Assembly: GCA_965230565.1 (NCBI GenBank)
Contig: CBDDLH010000009.1
Location: forward strand, 86,069 to 150,068
DNA length: 64,000 bases
From: BCD1 sp965230565
GTDB lineage: Bacteria > Bacteroidota > Bacteroidia > Chitinophagales > Saprospiraceae
Direction: 5' to 3'
The notes beneath the pieces are model-generated. The model searched no databases and was not told where the DNA came from. It worked only from the letters and a program-made list of their open reading frames with translations. Below are positions 17,087 through 25,327 of the stretch, one piece after another (position 1 is the stretch's first letter; each line of letters opens with the position of its first letter). The position numbers and the translations under genes are program-made.

Positions 17087-18505
17087 TTATGCTGGCTGCA
17101 ATTCAAGGTGCCCCTTTAATTTTTCTCTCCAGCCCGGATAGATTCTGTCGGCATCCTGGGGGAAAGAAAGGAATGCCCTTGCAAACTGCCGGTGTTCTTT
17201 GGCAAATTCGATTGGGTCCTCGCCCGATCTCCAGCAGGCTTCCGCCTGGCGGAGAGAAGTTGCTCCTTCGGCTGCCCCGTCAATGTGACCGTAAGAACCT
17301 CCTCCTGCAGTCATAATTAGATTGGAATGCCCAAGATTGCTGAAAAATCCGCCAACTCTCAGAGCATTCATGCCACCAGAAATGATTGGTGTGGTAGGTT
17401 TCATACCCAGCCAGTTTTGATTATAAACCACTCCTTCAGCCTGATCACGATCGATCATGTAGGCAATCTTGGTATCACTTTTTTCTCCTTCCATTTTCCC
17501 GTAACTCATGGTACCTACATGGATGCCTGAGGCACCTTGCAACCTGGCCATTTTGGAAAGCACAAAGGCCGAATATCCTCTTTTGGCGGACGGGGAAGTT
17601 ACCGCTCCGTGTCCTGCTCTGTGGTAGTGTAAAAACTGGTCCGGGAATTGTCGCCGGGCAGTGGTAATGGCCGAGGGGCCGCCAACATATCCATCGATCA
17701 GAAAGGCAACGTGGTGTGCGAATTCACCAAATGCTTCCAGAATATATTCACCTCTCGCTATGATCTCAAAAGGATCGTCTGCAGTGATGTTTGCGGAAAA
17801 TAATTTTGCTTCTCCGGTTTCGTCCTGAACTCTTTTCATGGCATCAACTACGAGTGGAATGGTTTTCTTCATCGGAGCGAAGACCTGATTACCCTGAGGT
17901 TCATCATTTTTGATAAAATCACCTCCCAGCCAGAATTTATAGGCCGCATCAGCAAATGGTTTGGGTTGCAGCCCCAGTTTTGGTTTAATGATGGTCCCCA
18001 CAATGAAACCACCATCCTGAATGGGACGCCCGAGAATACGCCACATATCCTCAATGCCTTTGGATGGTCCGTCAAACAGCATTAGATATTTTGGAGGAAC
18101 ATAGAAATCATGCATTTTGGCATACTCGACATCCCCCATGCCCTGATTGTTTCCAATACAGAGGGTAAGGAAAGAAACGATCATGGCTCTGCCGTCGGTG
18201 AGGTTGCGATCGAATAACTCGATGGGGTAAGCAATCCGCATTTCTTCCGTTTCCGGTTTAATATCGTATACGATAGCATCGACACTTTTGGTAAAGGAAT
18301 CGGTAGTGCTGACTTCCACATTGGTTCCCGTAGAAGATTCCGCAGCGAAATGAGCAGCTGCCGCGAGATAATCTTTATCCGATGTCGGATCGGGATAATG
18401 CTTTATGCTTGGTTTCATTTTGTAATAAACCAGCACATGTTGTCCGCCTCTGATGAGGTCTGTTTCTCTTAAATTGAGATTTGCGTATCTAGATGATTGA
18501 TCCAT
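17087..18505 (-). CDS. cbbM: Ribulose-1,5-bisphosphate carboxylase/oxygenase, form II large subunit
   Basis: CO2-fixing enzyme, 472 residues; no small subunit gene nearby, as expected for form II. The N-terminus MDQSSRYANLNLRE is characteristic of form II. All catalytic residues are visible: E64/N119 region (TGTNVEV, GNNQGMG), K174 (GTIIKPK), carbamylated K199 with metal ligands D201/E202 (GGDFIKNDEPQGNQ), H295 (YHRAGHGAVTSPSAKRG), H329 (GIHVGT), loop-6 K337 (SYGKMEGE) and S376 (ISGG). There is an insertion of about eight residues near 34-44 (IKHYPDPTSDKD) compared with the Rhodospirillum enzyme. First gene of the operon; a sigma-54-type promoter and two dyad sites lie upstream. It is not a RuBisCO-like protein of the form IV kind, since no active-site residue is lost. 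Confidence 0.97.
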   Translation of the reverse strand: MDQSSRYANLNLRETDLIRGGQHVLVYYKMKPSIKHYPDPTSDKDYLAAAAHFAAESSTGTNVEVSTTDSFTKSVDAIVYDIKPETEEMRIAYPIELFDRNLTDGRAMIVSFLTLCIGNNQGMGDVEYAKMHDFYVPPKYLMLFDGPSKGIEDMWRILGRPIQDGGFIVGTIIKPKLGLQPKPFADAAYKFWLGGDFIKNDEPQGNQVFAPMKKTIPLVVDAMKRVQDETGEAKLFSANITADDPFEIIARGEYILEAFGEFAHHVAFLIDGYVGGPSAITTARRQFPDQFLHYHRAGHGAVTSPSAKRGYSAFVLSKMARLQGASGIHVGTMSYGKMEGEKSDTKIAYMIDRDQAEGVVYNQNWLGMKPTTPIISGGMNALRVGGFFSNLGHSNLIMTAGGGSYGHIDGAAEGATSLRQAEACWRSGEDPIEFAKEHRQFARAFLSFPQDADRIYPGWREKLKGHLELQPA

Positions 18506-18534
18506 GAGCAGATATAATTGAAAGTTTGTTTGAT

Positions 18535-18644
18535 AAAAAAGGAGTGAGGGCTGAAATCAGTTGAATGCCGAAAAACGAATTTTTAATTGTACCATGAATT
18601 AAACTTTGCAAACACAGGCAACTTGTTTATCGGCCCTCAACTCC
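18535..18644 (-). promoter_or_regulatory. Attenuator-like leader structure upstream of cbbM
   Basis: On the minus strand GGAGTTGAGGGC (18644-18633) can pair with GCCCTCACTCC (18551-18541), 11 bp with one bulged base, across an 81-base loop. The second arm runs directly into six T residues (18540-18535), 30 bases before the cbbM start. It lies inside the predicted ~190-base leader. It could be a conditional terminator, or simply a long-range stem. Confidence 0.35.
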
Positions 18645-18705
18645 TGTTGTACGGTTTGACGATACAATAATTTGTAATCTTGAATTATGTTGCTAATTGT
18701 GGCCG

Positions 18706-18722
18706 TGCCATTATTGTGCCAA
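18706..18722 (-). promoter_or_regulatory. Sigma-54 (-24/-12) promoter of the cbbM operon
   Basis: On the minus strand TTGGCACAATAATGGCA matches the RpoN consensus TGGCACG-N4-TTGCA at all but two of its fixed positions and keeps the invariant GG-N10-GC spacing (GG at 18720-18719, GC at 18708-18707). Predicted transcription start near 18695, about 190 bases before the cbbM ATG. The neighbouring gene encodes a sigma-54 activator, which supports the call. Confidence 0.75.
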
Positions 18723-18824
18723 TACGAGAATGAATAATTGGAAAAAGGTGATTCAGGTTGGAGTAAATTGTTGGAAATCAAATGTTTATAAAGAGAAGGG
18801 AGCGGTTTGTCTGCTATGTAGATT

Positions 18825-18842
18825 TGTGTCTAAAATGTCACA
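18825..18842. promoter_or_regulatory. Candidate EBP binding site 1 (upstream activating sequence)
   Basis: TGTGTCTAAAATGTCACA, an imperfect dyad with arms TGTGTC/GTCACA spaced by 6. Centre about 138 bases upstream of the predicted start, the normal range for a sigma-54 enhancer. It differs at one arm base from site 2. Confidence 0.55.
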
Positions 18843-18950
18843 TTATTATTGGTTTTGAAAAAATACCGACAGTAATCTTTTTTAAATTATTGAAAAACAG
18901 CTCTTTAGGTGTGATGTTGATGTGATATTATGGGGAGAGTAATAAGGTTT

Positions 18951-18968
18951 TGTGACATTATCGTCACA
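18951..18968. promoter_or_regulatory. Candidate EBP binding site 2 (upstream activating sequence)
   Basis: TGTGACATTATCGTCACA, a perfect 6+6 dyad with a 6-base spacer, 15 bases past the stop of the regulator gene. Its centre is 126 bases from that of site 1, twelve turns of 10.5-bp DNA, so both sites face the same side. The arm spacing (TGTGA-N8-TCACA) excludes a standard CRP site. Confidence 0.6.
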
Positions 18969-18983
18969 GATGATTGTGTTTTT

Positions 18984-20360
18984 TTAAGTTTTTCGTTTAA
19001 AGGTTTCTTTGCGCAATCCATGTTTGTCCATGAGGCGGTAGAAGGTTCGTCTGGGGACTCTTGCCAGCATCGCTGCTTCGGTTACTTTTCCTTTTGCTTC
19101 GAGTAAGAAATGCTGAATGGCTTGTTTTTCGAATTGACTGATGACATCTTCTTTTGCCTTCATCAGTCCTTTTTTGTAATCATATACTTTTGAGTCAGAT
19201 TGTATTGCCTGAGGAAGATTTTTTGCGGTGACCTTGCCATCTGAAGATAAAATCACAGCTCTTTCAATCAGGCTTTGCAATTCACGGAGATTTCCGGGGT
19301 AATCATATTCATTCAGACACTCCATTGCGTCAGGGGCAATTACGCCTACGTGCTTATTCAGGTTTGCGACTGCCAGTTTTAAAAAATGATGGGCGAGGAC
19401 GGGAATATCTTCTTTCCTTTCCCTTAATGGTGGAAGTTCAATTATAAATGTATTCAGCCGGTAAAAAAGGTCTTCCCTGAATTTCCCTTCTTTGATAAGT
19501 TGTTTCAGATTTCGGTTGGTAGCAGCGATAATTCGGGTTTGTACCTTTTTGGTTTCTGTTGAACCTACCGGCCGGATTTCACCAAATTGAATAAATCTGA
19601 GCAATTTGGTCTGCATTTCCATACTGACATCACCGATCTCATCCAGGAAAATGGTGCCTCCGTCTCCGGTTTCCAGAAGACCTACCCGGTCTGATATAGC
19701 TCCGGTGAAGGCTCCTTTTTTGTAACCGAATAGTTCACTTTCGAGTAGTTGCGGACTGAAAGCAGTACAGTTGATAGGAACAAAGACTTTGTCTTTTAAC
19801 AGGCTTTGCTGTTGAACCGCTCTGGCTATCATTTCCTTTCCGGTTCCGGTTTCTCCCATGATGAGTACCGTCGCTGGTGTTGGAGCAACCTGTTGGATCA
19901 TATGTCTGATCTGCTGCATGACCGGATTGGTGCCAAAAATAATTTCATCTCCGGATTTACCGGAAACGGAGGCTTTCAGTGCATGATATTTTTGCTTAAG
20001 CAACCGGTTATCATGTCTTGCTTCGATCAGGGACCAAAGGTATTTTACTGCGATACCGCTGATCATTCGAGTATCAGGAGATTTGGCAGCACGTAAGGTT
20101 TCGAGGACTTTCCGGTTGCCCGTAACATCCAGGATAATATCAATCTTCAGGTCGGGATCATTGATAAAGGTATCTGCATATTTCGAAACGGAAATTCCGG
20201 CCTTTCTCGCCTGAGCAATGCCGGGAGCTTCCGGGTTAATATCCACTACACCGATGATATGAGTAGTTTCGTCATGCATCAGCGTTTCCAGCAGGGCAGA
20301 ACCTCCAACGCCTGCACCGACGATGACCACATTGGCAGTATGTTTATTGTTTGGTTCCAT
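18984..20360 (-). CDS. Sigma-54 enhancer-binding regulator with N-terminal Rossmann (NAD-type) sensor domain
   Basis: Transcription activator, 458 residues. Residues about 9-130 form a Rossmann domain: VVIVGAGVGGSALLETL (glycine motif 15-20), an Asp at the end of the second strand (GVVDIN, D40) that favours NAD over NADP, and IDIILDVTGNRKV. Residues about 140-370 are the AAA+ domain: Walker A GETGTGKE (169-176), GAFTGA (216-221, contacts sigma-54), Walker B GGTIFLDE (234-241) and PGNLRE (355-360). The C-terminus (about 415-450) is a Fis-type helix-turn-helix. No receiver, GAF or PAS domain. It lies immediately upstream of the RpoN-type promoter of the RuBisCO operon, same strand, and is the obvious activator. 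NAD(H) or another redox ligand as its signal is inference. Confidence 0.9.
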   Translation of the reverse strand: MEPNNKHTANVVIVGAGVGGSALLETLMHDETTHIIGVVDINPEAPGIAQARKAGISVSKYADTFINDPDLKIDIILDVTGNRKVLETLRAAKSPDTRMISGIAVKYLWSLIEARHDNRLLKQKYHALKASVSGKSGDEIIFGTNPVMQQIRHMIQQVAPTPATVLIMGETGTGKEMIARAVQQQSLLKDKVFVPINCTAFSPQLLESELFGYKKGAFTGAISDRVGLLETGDGGTIFLDEIGDVSMEMQTKLLRFIQFGEIRPVGSTETKKVQTRIIAATNRNLKQLIKEGKFREDLFYRLNTFIIELPPLRERKEDIPVLAHHFLKLAVANLNKHVGVIAPDAMECLNEYDYPGNLRELQSLIERAVILSSDGKVTAKNLPQAIQSDSKVYDYKKGLMKAKEDVISQFEKQAIQHFLLEAKGKVTEAAMLARVPRRTFYRLMDKHGLRKETFKRKT

Positions 20361-20553
20361 CCATTGTTGCCTTAGGTTTTAAAGGTAAGAAGAGAAAGAG
20401 GAAAAAGTAAATTGAAGATGAAAAATATGAGGAAAACGGAAGAAGTGGAATATTGAAATTGCTGAGAAACGGGTTGACATTCTTCCGGTTTTCCACTTTT
20501 CCTATAATTCAATTTTCTACTTTTGTGAATTACCCAACGTAATTTTATTATTT

Positions 20554-21774
20554 GTGCTTGAAAATCTACCGGATATAACTGTTCAACGACTGGCCGTAAA
20601 AGTAAAACCTGCGGCTGAAAAGGCTATTCGAAAAGGACATCCATGGATTTTCGAAGATGCTATCCGCAAGCTCAGTAAAGAAGGGGAGCCCGGGGATCTG
20701 GCGATTATCTACGATCAGAAAAAAAACAAATTTCTCGCTTTGGGATTGTATGATCCCGATTCGCCCATTCGAATTAAATTGCTGCAATTTGAAAAACCGG
20801 CTCAAATCAATGCTGAATGGTTCAGGGAAAGGGTAAATCATGCTTTTGAAATAAGAAAGCCTCTTTTGGCCACGGAAACAGACAGCTACCGGTTTATCCA
20901 CGGTGAAAATGATGGCTTACCCGGACTCATAGCCGATGTTTATGCAGGTGTTTTGGTGGTGAAATTATATTCCCGGATATGGCTTCCCTATTTAAAAATA
21001 CTCTTGCCCATTTTGAAGGAGGTGAGTAAAAGTGAAACCCTGGTGCTGAGATTGAGTCGGTCGCTGCAGCAAATGTCTGATCGATTATTTGGATTGCATG
21101 ATGGCCAGGTTCTTCAGGGAGAATTGTCGGAAGAGTCTGTCATTTTTAAAGAATATGGATTGAAGTTCTCTGCCAATGTGATCAAAGGACACAAAACAGG
21201 TTTCTTTTTGGATCATCGTCAGAACCGACACAAAGTGGGGCAAATGGCTAAAGGGAAAAGTGTGCTGGATATCTTCGCTTATGCCGGCGGGTTTTCTGTT
21301 CATGCTCTTGGCGGTGGGGCGAGAGAAGTGGTGAGTTTGGATATCAGTCCACATGCTCTGGAAATGGCCAAACAGAATGTGGCGCTCAATTTTGAAAAGG
21401 CCAATCACAAAATAATGGCGATTGACGCTTTTGAAGGCATGGAACAAATGTACCGGGATCACAAAACCTTTGATATTGTCATCGTCGATCCGCCTTCTTT
21501 TGCCAAAAGGGATAGCGAACGGCAAAGGGCTTTGAACAATTATGCCCGTTTATGTAAACTGGCCATAAATCTTGTAGCCAAAAACGGAACCCTCCTGATG
21601 GCTTCCTGTTCCAGCCGGGTAAAGGCAGATGAGTATTTTGAACTGGTGGAAAAGGAGATCAGGAATTCCGGCAGAAAATACCAGGAACTGGAAAAGACTC
21701 TTCACGACGTCGATCATCCCATAGGTTTTCCGGAAGGAGCTTATTTGAAGAGTGTTTATTACAGATTGAGATAA
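20554..21774 (+). CDS. RlmI-like class I SAM-dependent rRNA (cytosine-C5) methyltransferase
   Basis: 406 residues: N-terminal PUA domain (about 10-90, VKPAAEKAIRKGHPWIFEDAI), the central beta-hairpin linker typical of the RlmI/YccW family, and a C-terminal Rossmann methyltransferase (FFLDHRQNR at about 217-225, LDIFAYAGGFSVHALGGGA motif I, VSLDIS, IVDPPSFAK motif IV, MASCSS motif VI). It probably methylates 23S rRNA at a cytosine equivalent to C1962. The start used is GTG at 20554; no ATG lies near, and the PUA domain begins right after it. The gene is divergent from the sigma-54 regulator, with a 193-base shared upstream region. Confidence 0.9.
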   Translation: MLENLPDITVQRLAVKVKPAAEKAIRKGHPWIFEDAIRKLSKEGEPGDLAIIYDQKKNKFLALGLYDPDSPIRIKLLQFEKPAQINAEWFRERVNHAFEIRKPLLATETDSYRFIHGENDGLPGLIADVYAGVLVVKLYSRIWLPYLKILLPILKEVSKSETLVLRLSRSLQQMSDRLFGLHDGQVLQGELSEESVIFKEYGLKFSANVIKGHKTGFFLDHRQNRHKVGQMAKGKSVLDIFAYAGGFSVHALGGGAREVVSLDISPHALEMAKQNVALNFEKANHKIMAIDAFEGMEQMYRDHKTFDIVIVDPPSFAKRDSERQRALNNYARLCKLAINLVAKNGTLLMASCSSRVKADEYFELVEKEIRNSGRKYQELEKTLHDVDHPIGFPEGAYLKSVYYRLR

Positions 21775-21843
21775 TCATGAAGCTACCCGGGTAGGACTAA
21801 AAAATCAAATCAGTCTTTATCCGTCAGATCAGTCCGATCAGTG

Positions 21844-21862
21844 CCTGCCTGCTGCAGGCAGG
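21844..21862. repeat. Perfect 9+9 palindrome
   Basis: CCTGCCTGC-T-GCAGGCAGG, in the 241-base gap between the methyltransferase and amidohydrolase genes. No T-tract follows on either strand, so it is not a standard terminator. Short GC-rich palindromes of this kind recur in Bacteroidota intergenic DNA. Confidence 0.7.
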
Positions 21863-22015
21863 TTCTATCCTTTCCTGAATTTTTCAAAGATTCCATTAAG
21901 GGTAATTTTTTCCTCGAATACCTCCATTTCCTAATTCAATTACTTTTCTTTTTCTTTGCTAAGGATTTTTCCCTCCGTTTTTGCTAACCAACTAAATTGA
22001 AATAAAATCACCGCC

Positions 22016-25000
22016 ATGAGAAAAACGCTGTTGACCACTTTACTGGCCTTGCTTGTAATTACTGTTTTCGCCCAGGAAAAAAAGGACAAGAAAAAATGGG
22101 ACGTGAATAATCCTCCCGGAAATTATAAAGAAATTGAATTAGACCTTGACGAAGGGACCTGGATGAATCTCGATATTAGCCCGGATGGAAAAACAATGGT
22201 TTTTGATCTTTTAGGTGATATTTATTCCATGCCGGTTTCGGGTGGGAAAGCAAAGGTTTTACGAGAAGGATTAGCCTGGGAGGTTCAGCCACGCTTCAGC
22301 TCTGATGGTAAAAAAATATTGTTCACCAGCGATGCCGGAGGCGGAGATAACATCTGGTCGATGAATGCAGATGGAAAAGAAGCCAAACAAATTACCAAAG
22401 AAACATTCCGGTTGTTGAATAATGCGGTTTGGATGCCGGATGGCCAATACATCATTGCCAGAAAACATTTTACTTCCCAGCGTTCATTAGGTGCCGGAGA
22501 GATGTGGATGTATCATATTTCCGGAGGCTCCGGAGTACAGTTGACCAAAAGGAAAAATGATCAGCAGGATGTCAATGAACCCTGCGTGTCTCCGGATGGC
22601 AGATATGTTTACTTCAGCGAGGATGTTTATCCGGGAGGTTTCTTCCAGTACAATAAAGATCCCAATAGCCAGATCTTTGTGATCAAACGTTACGACCGTG
22701 AAAAGGGAAAAGTTGAAGTGGTTGTGAGAGGACCTGGAGGAGCTGTGAGACCGCAAATCTCTAATGATGGTAAGAAATTGGCTTTTGTTCGTCGGGTTCG
22801 GACTAAATCCGTCCTTTTTGTGCATGACCTGCAAACAGGGGAGCAATATCCTCTTTTTGATGGATTGACCAAAGACCAGCAGGAGGCCTGGACCATCTTC
22901 GGTTCCTACACCGGCTTCGACTGGATGCCGGATGATAAGCATATAGTCATTTGGGGAAAAGGAAAATTTTGGAAAGTAAATGCACAGGATGGAAATGCGG
23001 AGAACATACCTTTTTCCGTAAAGGCCAGGCACAAAATGGCAGAGACCTTACGTTTCGAAAATCCTGCTTTCACCGATCAGTTTGAAGTGAAAGTAATTCG
23101 TCATTTGCGTACGAGTCCTGATGGAAAAATGGTGGTATTCAACGCCGTTGGTCATTTGTGGACAATGGAACTGCCAAACGGAAAACCGGAAAGACTTACC
23201 ACAGGCAATGAATTGGAATTTGAGCCTTCTTTTGCTCCTGATGGAAAATCATTGGTTTATGTTTCCTGGGATGATGAGGAAATGGGTGCTGTGAAGGTAA
23301 TTAATCTTGCTAGTGGTAATATTTCCCAATTAACCTCCAAAAAAGGAATCTACAGAACTCCGGTTTTCTCACCCGATGGCAAAAAAGTCGTCTTCCGCAA
23401 AGACGGAGGCAACGGGCATCAGGGATTCACCCATTCCAAAAAGCCTGGTCTTTATTTAATGAATGCCGACGGAAGCGATCTCAAATTTGTTCAGGCGAGT
23501 GGACAAAATCCTGTTTTTTCAAAAGATGGTAAACGTTTGTTTTATTCAACCGGAGGGTATCCGTTTGGAAGCCTTAAGAAAACATTCGAAAGTGTAAAAC
23601 TGAACGGTACGGATAAGAAAGTCATCTTTAAAGGCAAGTATGCCACTCAATTTACGCCAAGTCCTGACAACCGCTGGATCGCCTTTTCTGACCTTTATAA
23701 AGTCTATATTGCCCCAATGCCGTTGTCGGGAAAGGAAATGGATTTATCGGCGAAAACAAAAGCTGTGCCTGTAGCCAAAGTGGCCAGAGACGCAGGAGTA
23801 AACCTTCATTGGTCAGCTGATAGCCAAAAGCTTTTCTGGACTTTGGGGAATGAATATTTTAGCGATGAACTTACCAGAAGGTTTACCTTTCTGGAAGGGG
23901 CTGTAGATACTGTTCCACCCGTTGATACCACCGGACTGAAAATTGATCTGCAATTGAAATCTGATCGTCCGGAAGGGATGATTGCCTTTACCAATGCGCG
24001 TATAATTACCATGGAAGGAGATAAGGTCATTGAATCGGGAACAGTACTCGTTGAAGGCAATGAGATCAAAAAAGTTGGTGAAAAAGTACGTATTCCTAAA
24101 TCCGCCAAGATATACGACCTTGCGGGCAAAACCATCATGCCGGGTATGATCGACGTTCACGGGCATTTGGGCAATTTCCGTTTAGGACTCAGCCCGCAAA
24201 AGCAATGGGAATACTTCGCCAATGTGGCCTATGGGGTAACTACCGCTCATGATCCTTCCTCTAATTCTGAAATGATCTTTTCACAATCCGAAATGATCAA
24301 AGCCGGGGAGATGATCGGACCGAGGCTATTTTCGACAGGGGTGATCCTCTACGGAGCTGACGGAGATTTTAAAGCCGTGATCAATAGCCTGGAGGATGCC
24401 AAATCCGCGCTTAGGCGAACAAAAGCCTATGGTGCTTTTTCCGTAAAAAGTTATAATCAACCTCGTCGCGATCAGCGCCAGCAAGTCATTCAGGCCGCAC
24501 GGGAACTGGGAATGCTCGTGGTACCAGAGGGGGGATCTTTCTTTTATCATAATCTTTCCATGGTTGCCGATGGTCACACAGGAGTGGAACATAATATTCC
24601 CGTAGCTCCTTTACACAATGATGTTCTGAAATTCTGGGCAGCCACAGCAACGCATAATACCCCGACGCTCATTGTTAATTATGGTGGTATAAACGGAGAA
24701 TATTATTTCTATCAAAAAGACAAAGTCTGGGAAAACGATCGTTTGTTGACCTTCACCCCCAGATCCATCATTGATGCGCGTTCTCGCCACAGGACCATGA
24801 TTCCTGATGAAGAATACGAAAACGGACATATCCTCACTTCACAATCTTGTTCCAAACTTCAGGAAAACGGGGTGAATATCAACCTGGGCGCTCATGGGCA
24901 GTTGCAGGGGCTAGGCGCCCACTGGGAATTATGGATGCTGGCCCAGGGAGGCATGTCCAACCACCAGGCCCTGAAATGTGCGACCATCAATGGAGCCACA

Positions 25001-25282
25001 TATTTAGGCATGGAAAAACAGATTGGTTCCATCGAGGAAGGAAAACTGGCCGATCTGCTTATTTTGGATGCTAATCCTCTGGAAGATATTCGTCATTCTG
25101 ATTCCATTAAATATGTCATGTTGAATGGAAGGTTATACGATGCCGACACCATGAATGAAATTGGCAATTACGATGTAAAGCGAACCAGGTTCTATTTTGA
25201 ACAACCCGGAAGCGGCAATGCCTGGCCAATGGATACCAAGACAGGAAGTTTTATGCACTCCGGTTGTTCTTGTCGCCATTGA
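22016..25282 (+). CDS. Exported amidohydrolase with N-terminal TolB/PD40 beta-propeller
   Basis: 1088 residues, signal peptide MRKTLLTTLLALLVITVFAQ. Residues about 30-630 are repeated PD40/TolB blades (ISPDGKTMVFDLLGDIY, FSSDGKKILFTSDAGG, VSPDGRYVYFSED, FAPDGKSLVYVSWDD, FSPDGKKVVFRKDGG). Residues about 645-1075 form an imidazolonepropionase-like amidohydrolase with metal motif DVHGH (H715, H717), a later HNTPT segment and the family tail LGMEKQIGSIEEGKLADLLILDANPLEDI. Likely a periplasmic or outer-surface hydrolase of peptides or amides; such fusions are common in Bacteroidota and the substrate is unknown. The C-terminus ends in a short Cys/His tail, HSGCSCRH. Confidence 0.87.
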   Translation: MRKTLLTTLLALLVITVFAQEKKDKKKWDVNNPPGNYKEIELDLDEGTWMNLDISPDGKTMVFDLLGDIYSMPVSGGKAKVLREGLAWEVQPRFSSDGKKILFTSDAGGGDNIWSMNADGKEAKQITKETFRLLNNAVWMPDGQYIIARKHFTSQRSLGAGEMWMYHISGGSGVQLTKRKNDQQDVNEPCVSPDGRYVYFSEDVYPGGFFQYNKDPNSQIFVIKRYDREKGKVEVVVRGPGGAVRPQISNDGKKLAFVRRVRTKSVLFVHDLQTGEQYPLFDGLTKDQQEAWTIFGSYTGFDWMPDDKHIVIWGKGKFWKVNAQDGNAENIPFSVKARHKMAETLRFENPAFTDQFEVKVIRHLRTSPDGKMVVFNAVGHLWTMELPNGKPERLTTGNELEFEPSFAPDGKSLVYVSWDDEEMGAVKVINLASGNISQLTSKKGIYRTPVFSPDGKKVVFRKDGGNGHQGFTHSKKPGLYLMNADGSDLKFVQASGQNPVFSKDGKRLFYSTGGYPFGSLKKTFESVKLNGTDKKVIFKGKYATQFTPSPDNRWIAFSDLYKVYIAPMPLSGKEMDLSAKTKAVPVAKVARDAGVNLHWSADSQKLFWTLGNEYFSDELTRRFTFLEGAVDTVPPVDTTGLKIDLQLKSDRPEGMIAFTNARIITMEGDKVIESGTVLVEGNEIKKVGEKVRIPKSAKIYDLAGKTIMPGMIDVHGHLGNFRLGLSPQKQWEYFANVAYGVTTAHDPSSNSEMIFSQSEMIKAGEMIGPRLFSTGVILYGADGDFKAVINSLEDAKSALRRTKAYGAFSVKSYNQPRRDQRQQVIQAARELGMLVVPEGGSFFYHNLSMVADGHTGVEHNIPVAPLHNDVLKFWAATATHNTPTLIVNYGGINGEYYFYQKDKVWENDRLLTFTPRSIIDARSRHRTMIPDEEYENGHILTSQSCSKLQENGVNINLGAHGQLQGLGAHWELWMLAQGGMSNHQALKCATINGATYLGMEKQIGSIEEGKLADLLILDANPLEDIRHSDSIKYVMLNGRLYDADTMNEIGNYDVKRTRFYFEQPGSGNAWPMDTKTGSFMHSGCSCRH

Positions 25283-25327
25283 TGTCCACTAATTTTCGGA
25301 ACAACAACACATACAGATGCAGCGCTT

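Noticed and set aside
17087..18505. Form IV RuBisCO-like protein (methionine salvage)
   Set aside because: All carboxylase active-site residues are present and the gene is linked to phosphoribulokinase; RuBisCO-like proteins lose several of them.
18691..18710. A second -24/-12 promoter using the adjacent TGGCACG
   Set aside because: On the minus strand TGGCACG is followed by GC only after 14 bases, and the GG-N10-GC rule is not met.
18599..18781. Minus-strand 60-codon frame in the cbbM control region
   Set aside because: It overlaps the predicted promoter and leader, with a low-complexity polar sequence; better explained as regulatory DNA.
18951..18968. CRP/FNR binding site
   Set aside because: The arms TGTGA and TCACA are 8 bases apart, not 6, and no CRP-family gene is adjacent; the sigma-54 regulator is the simpler partner.
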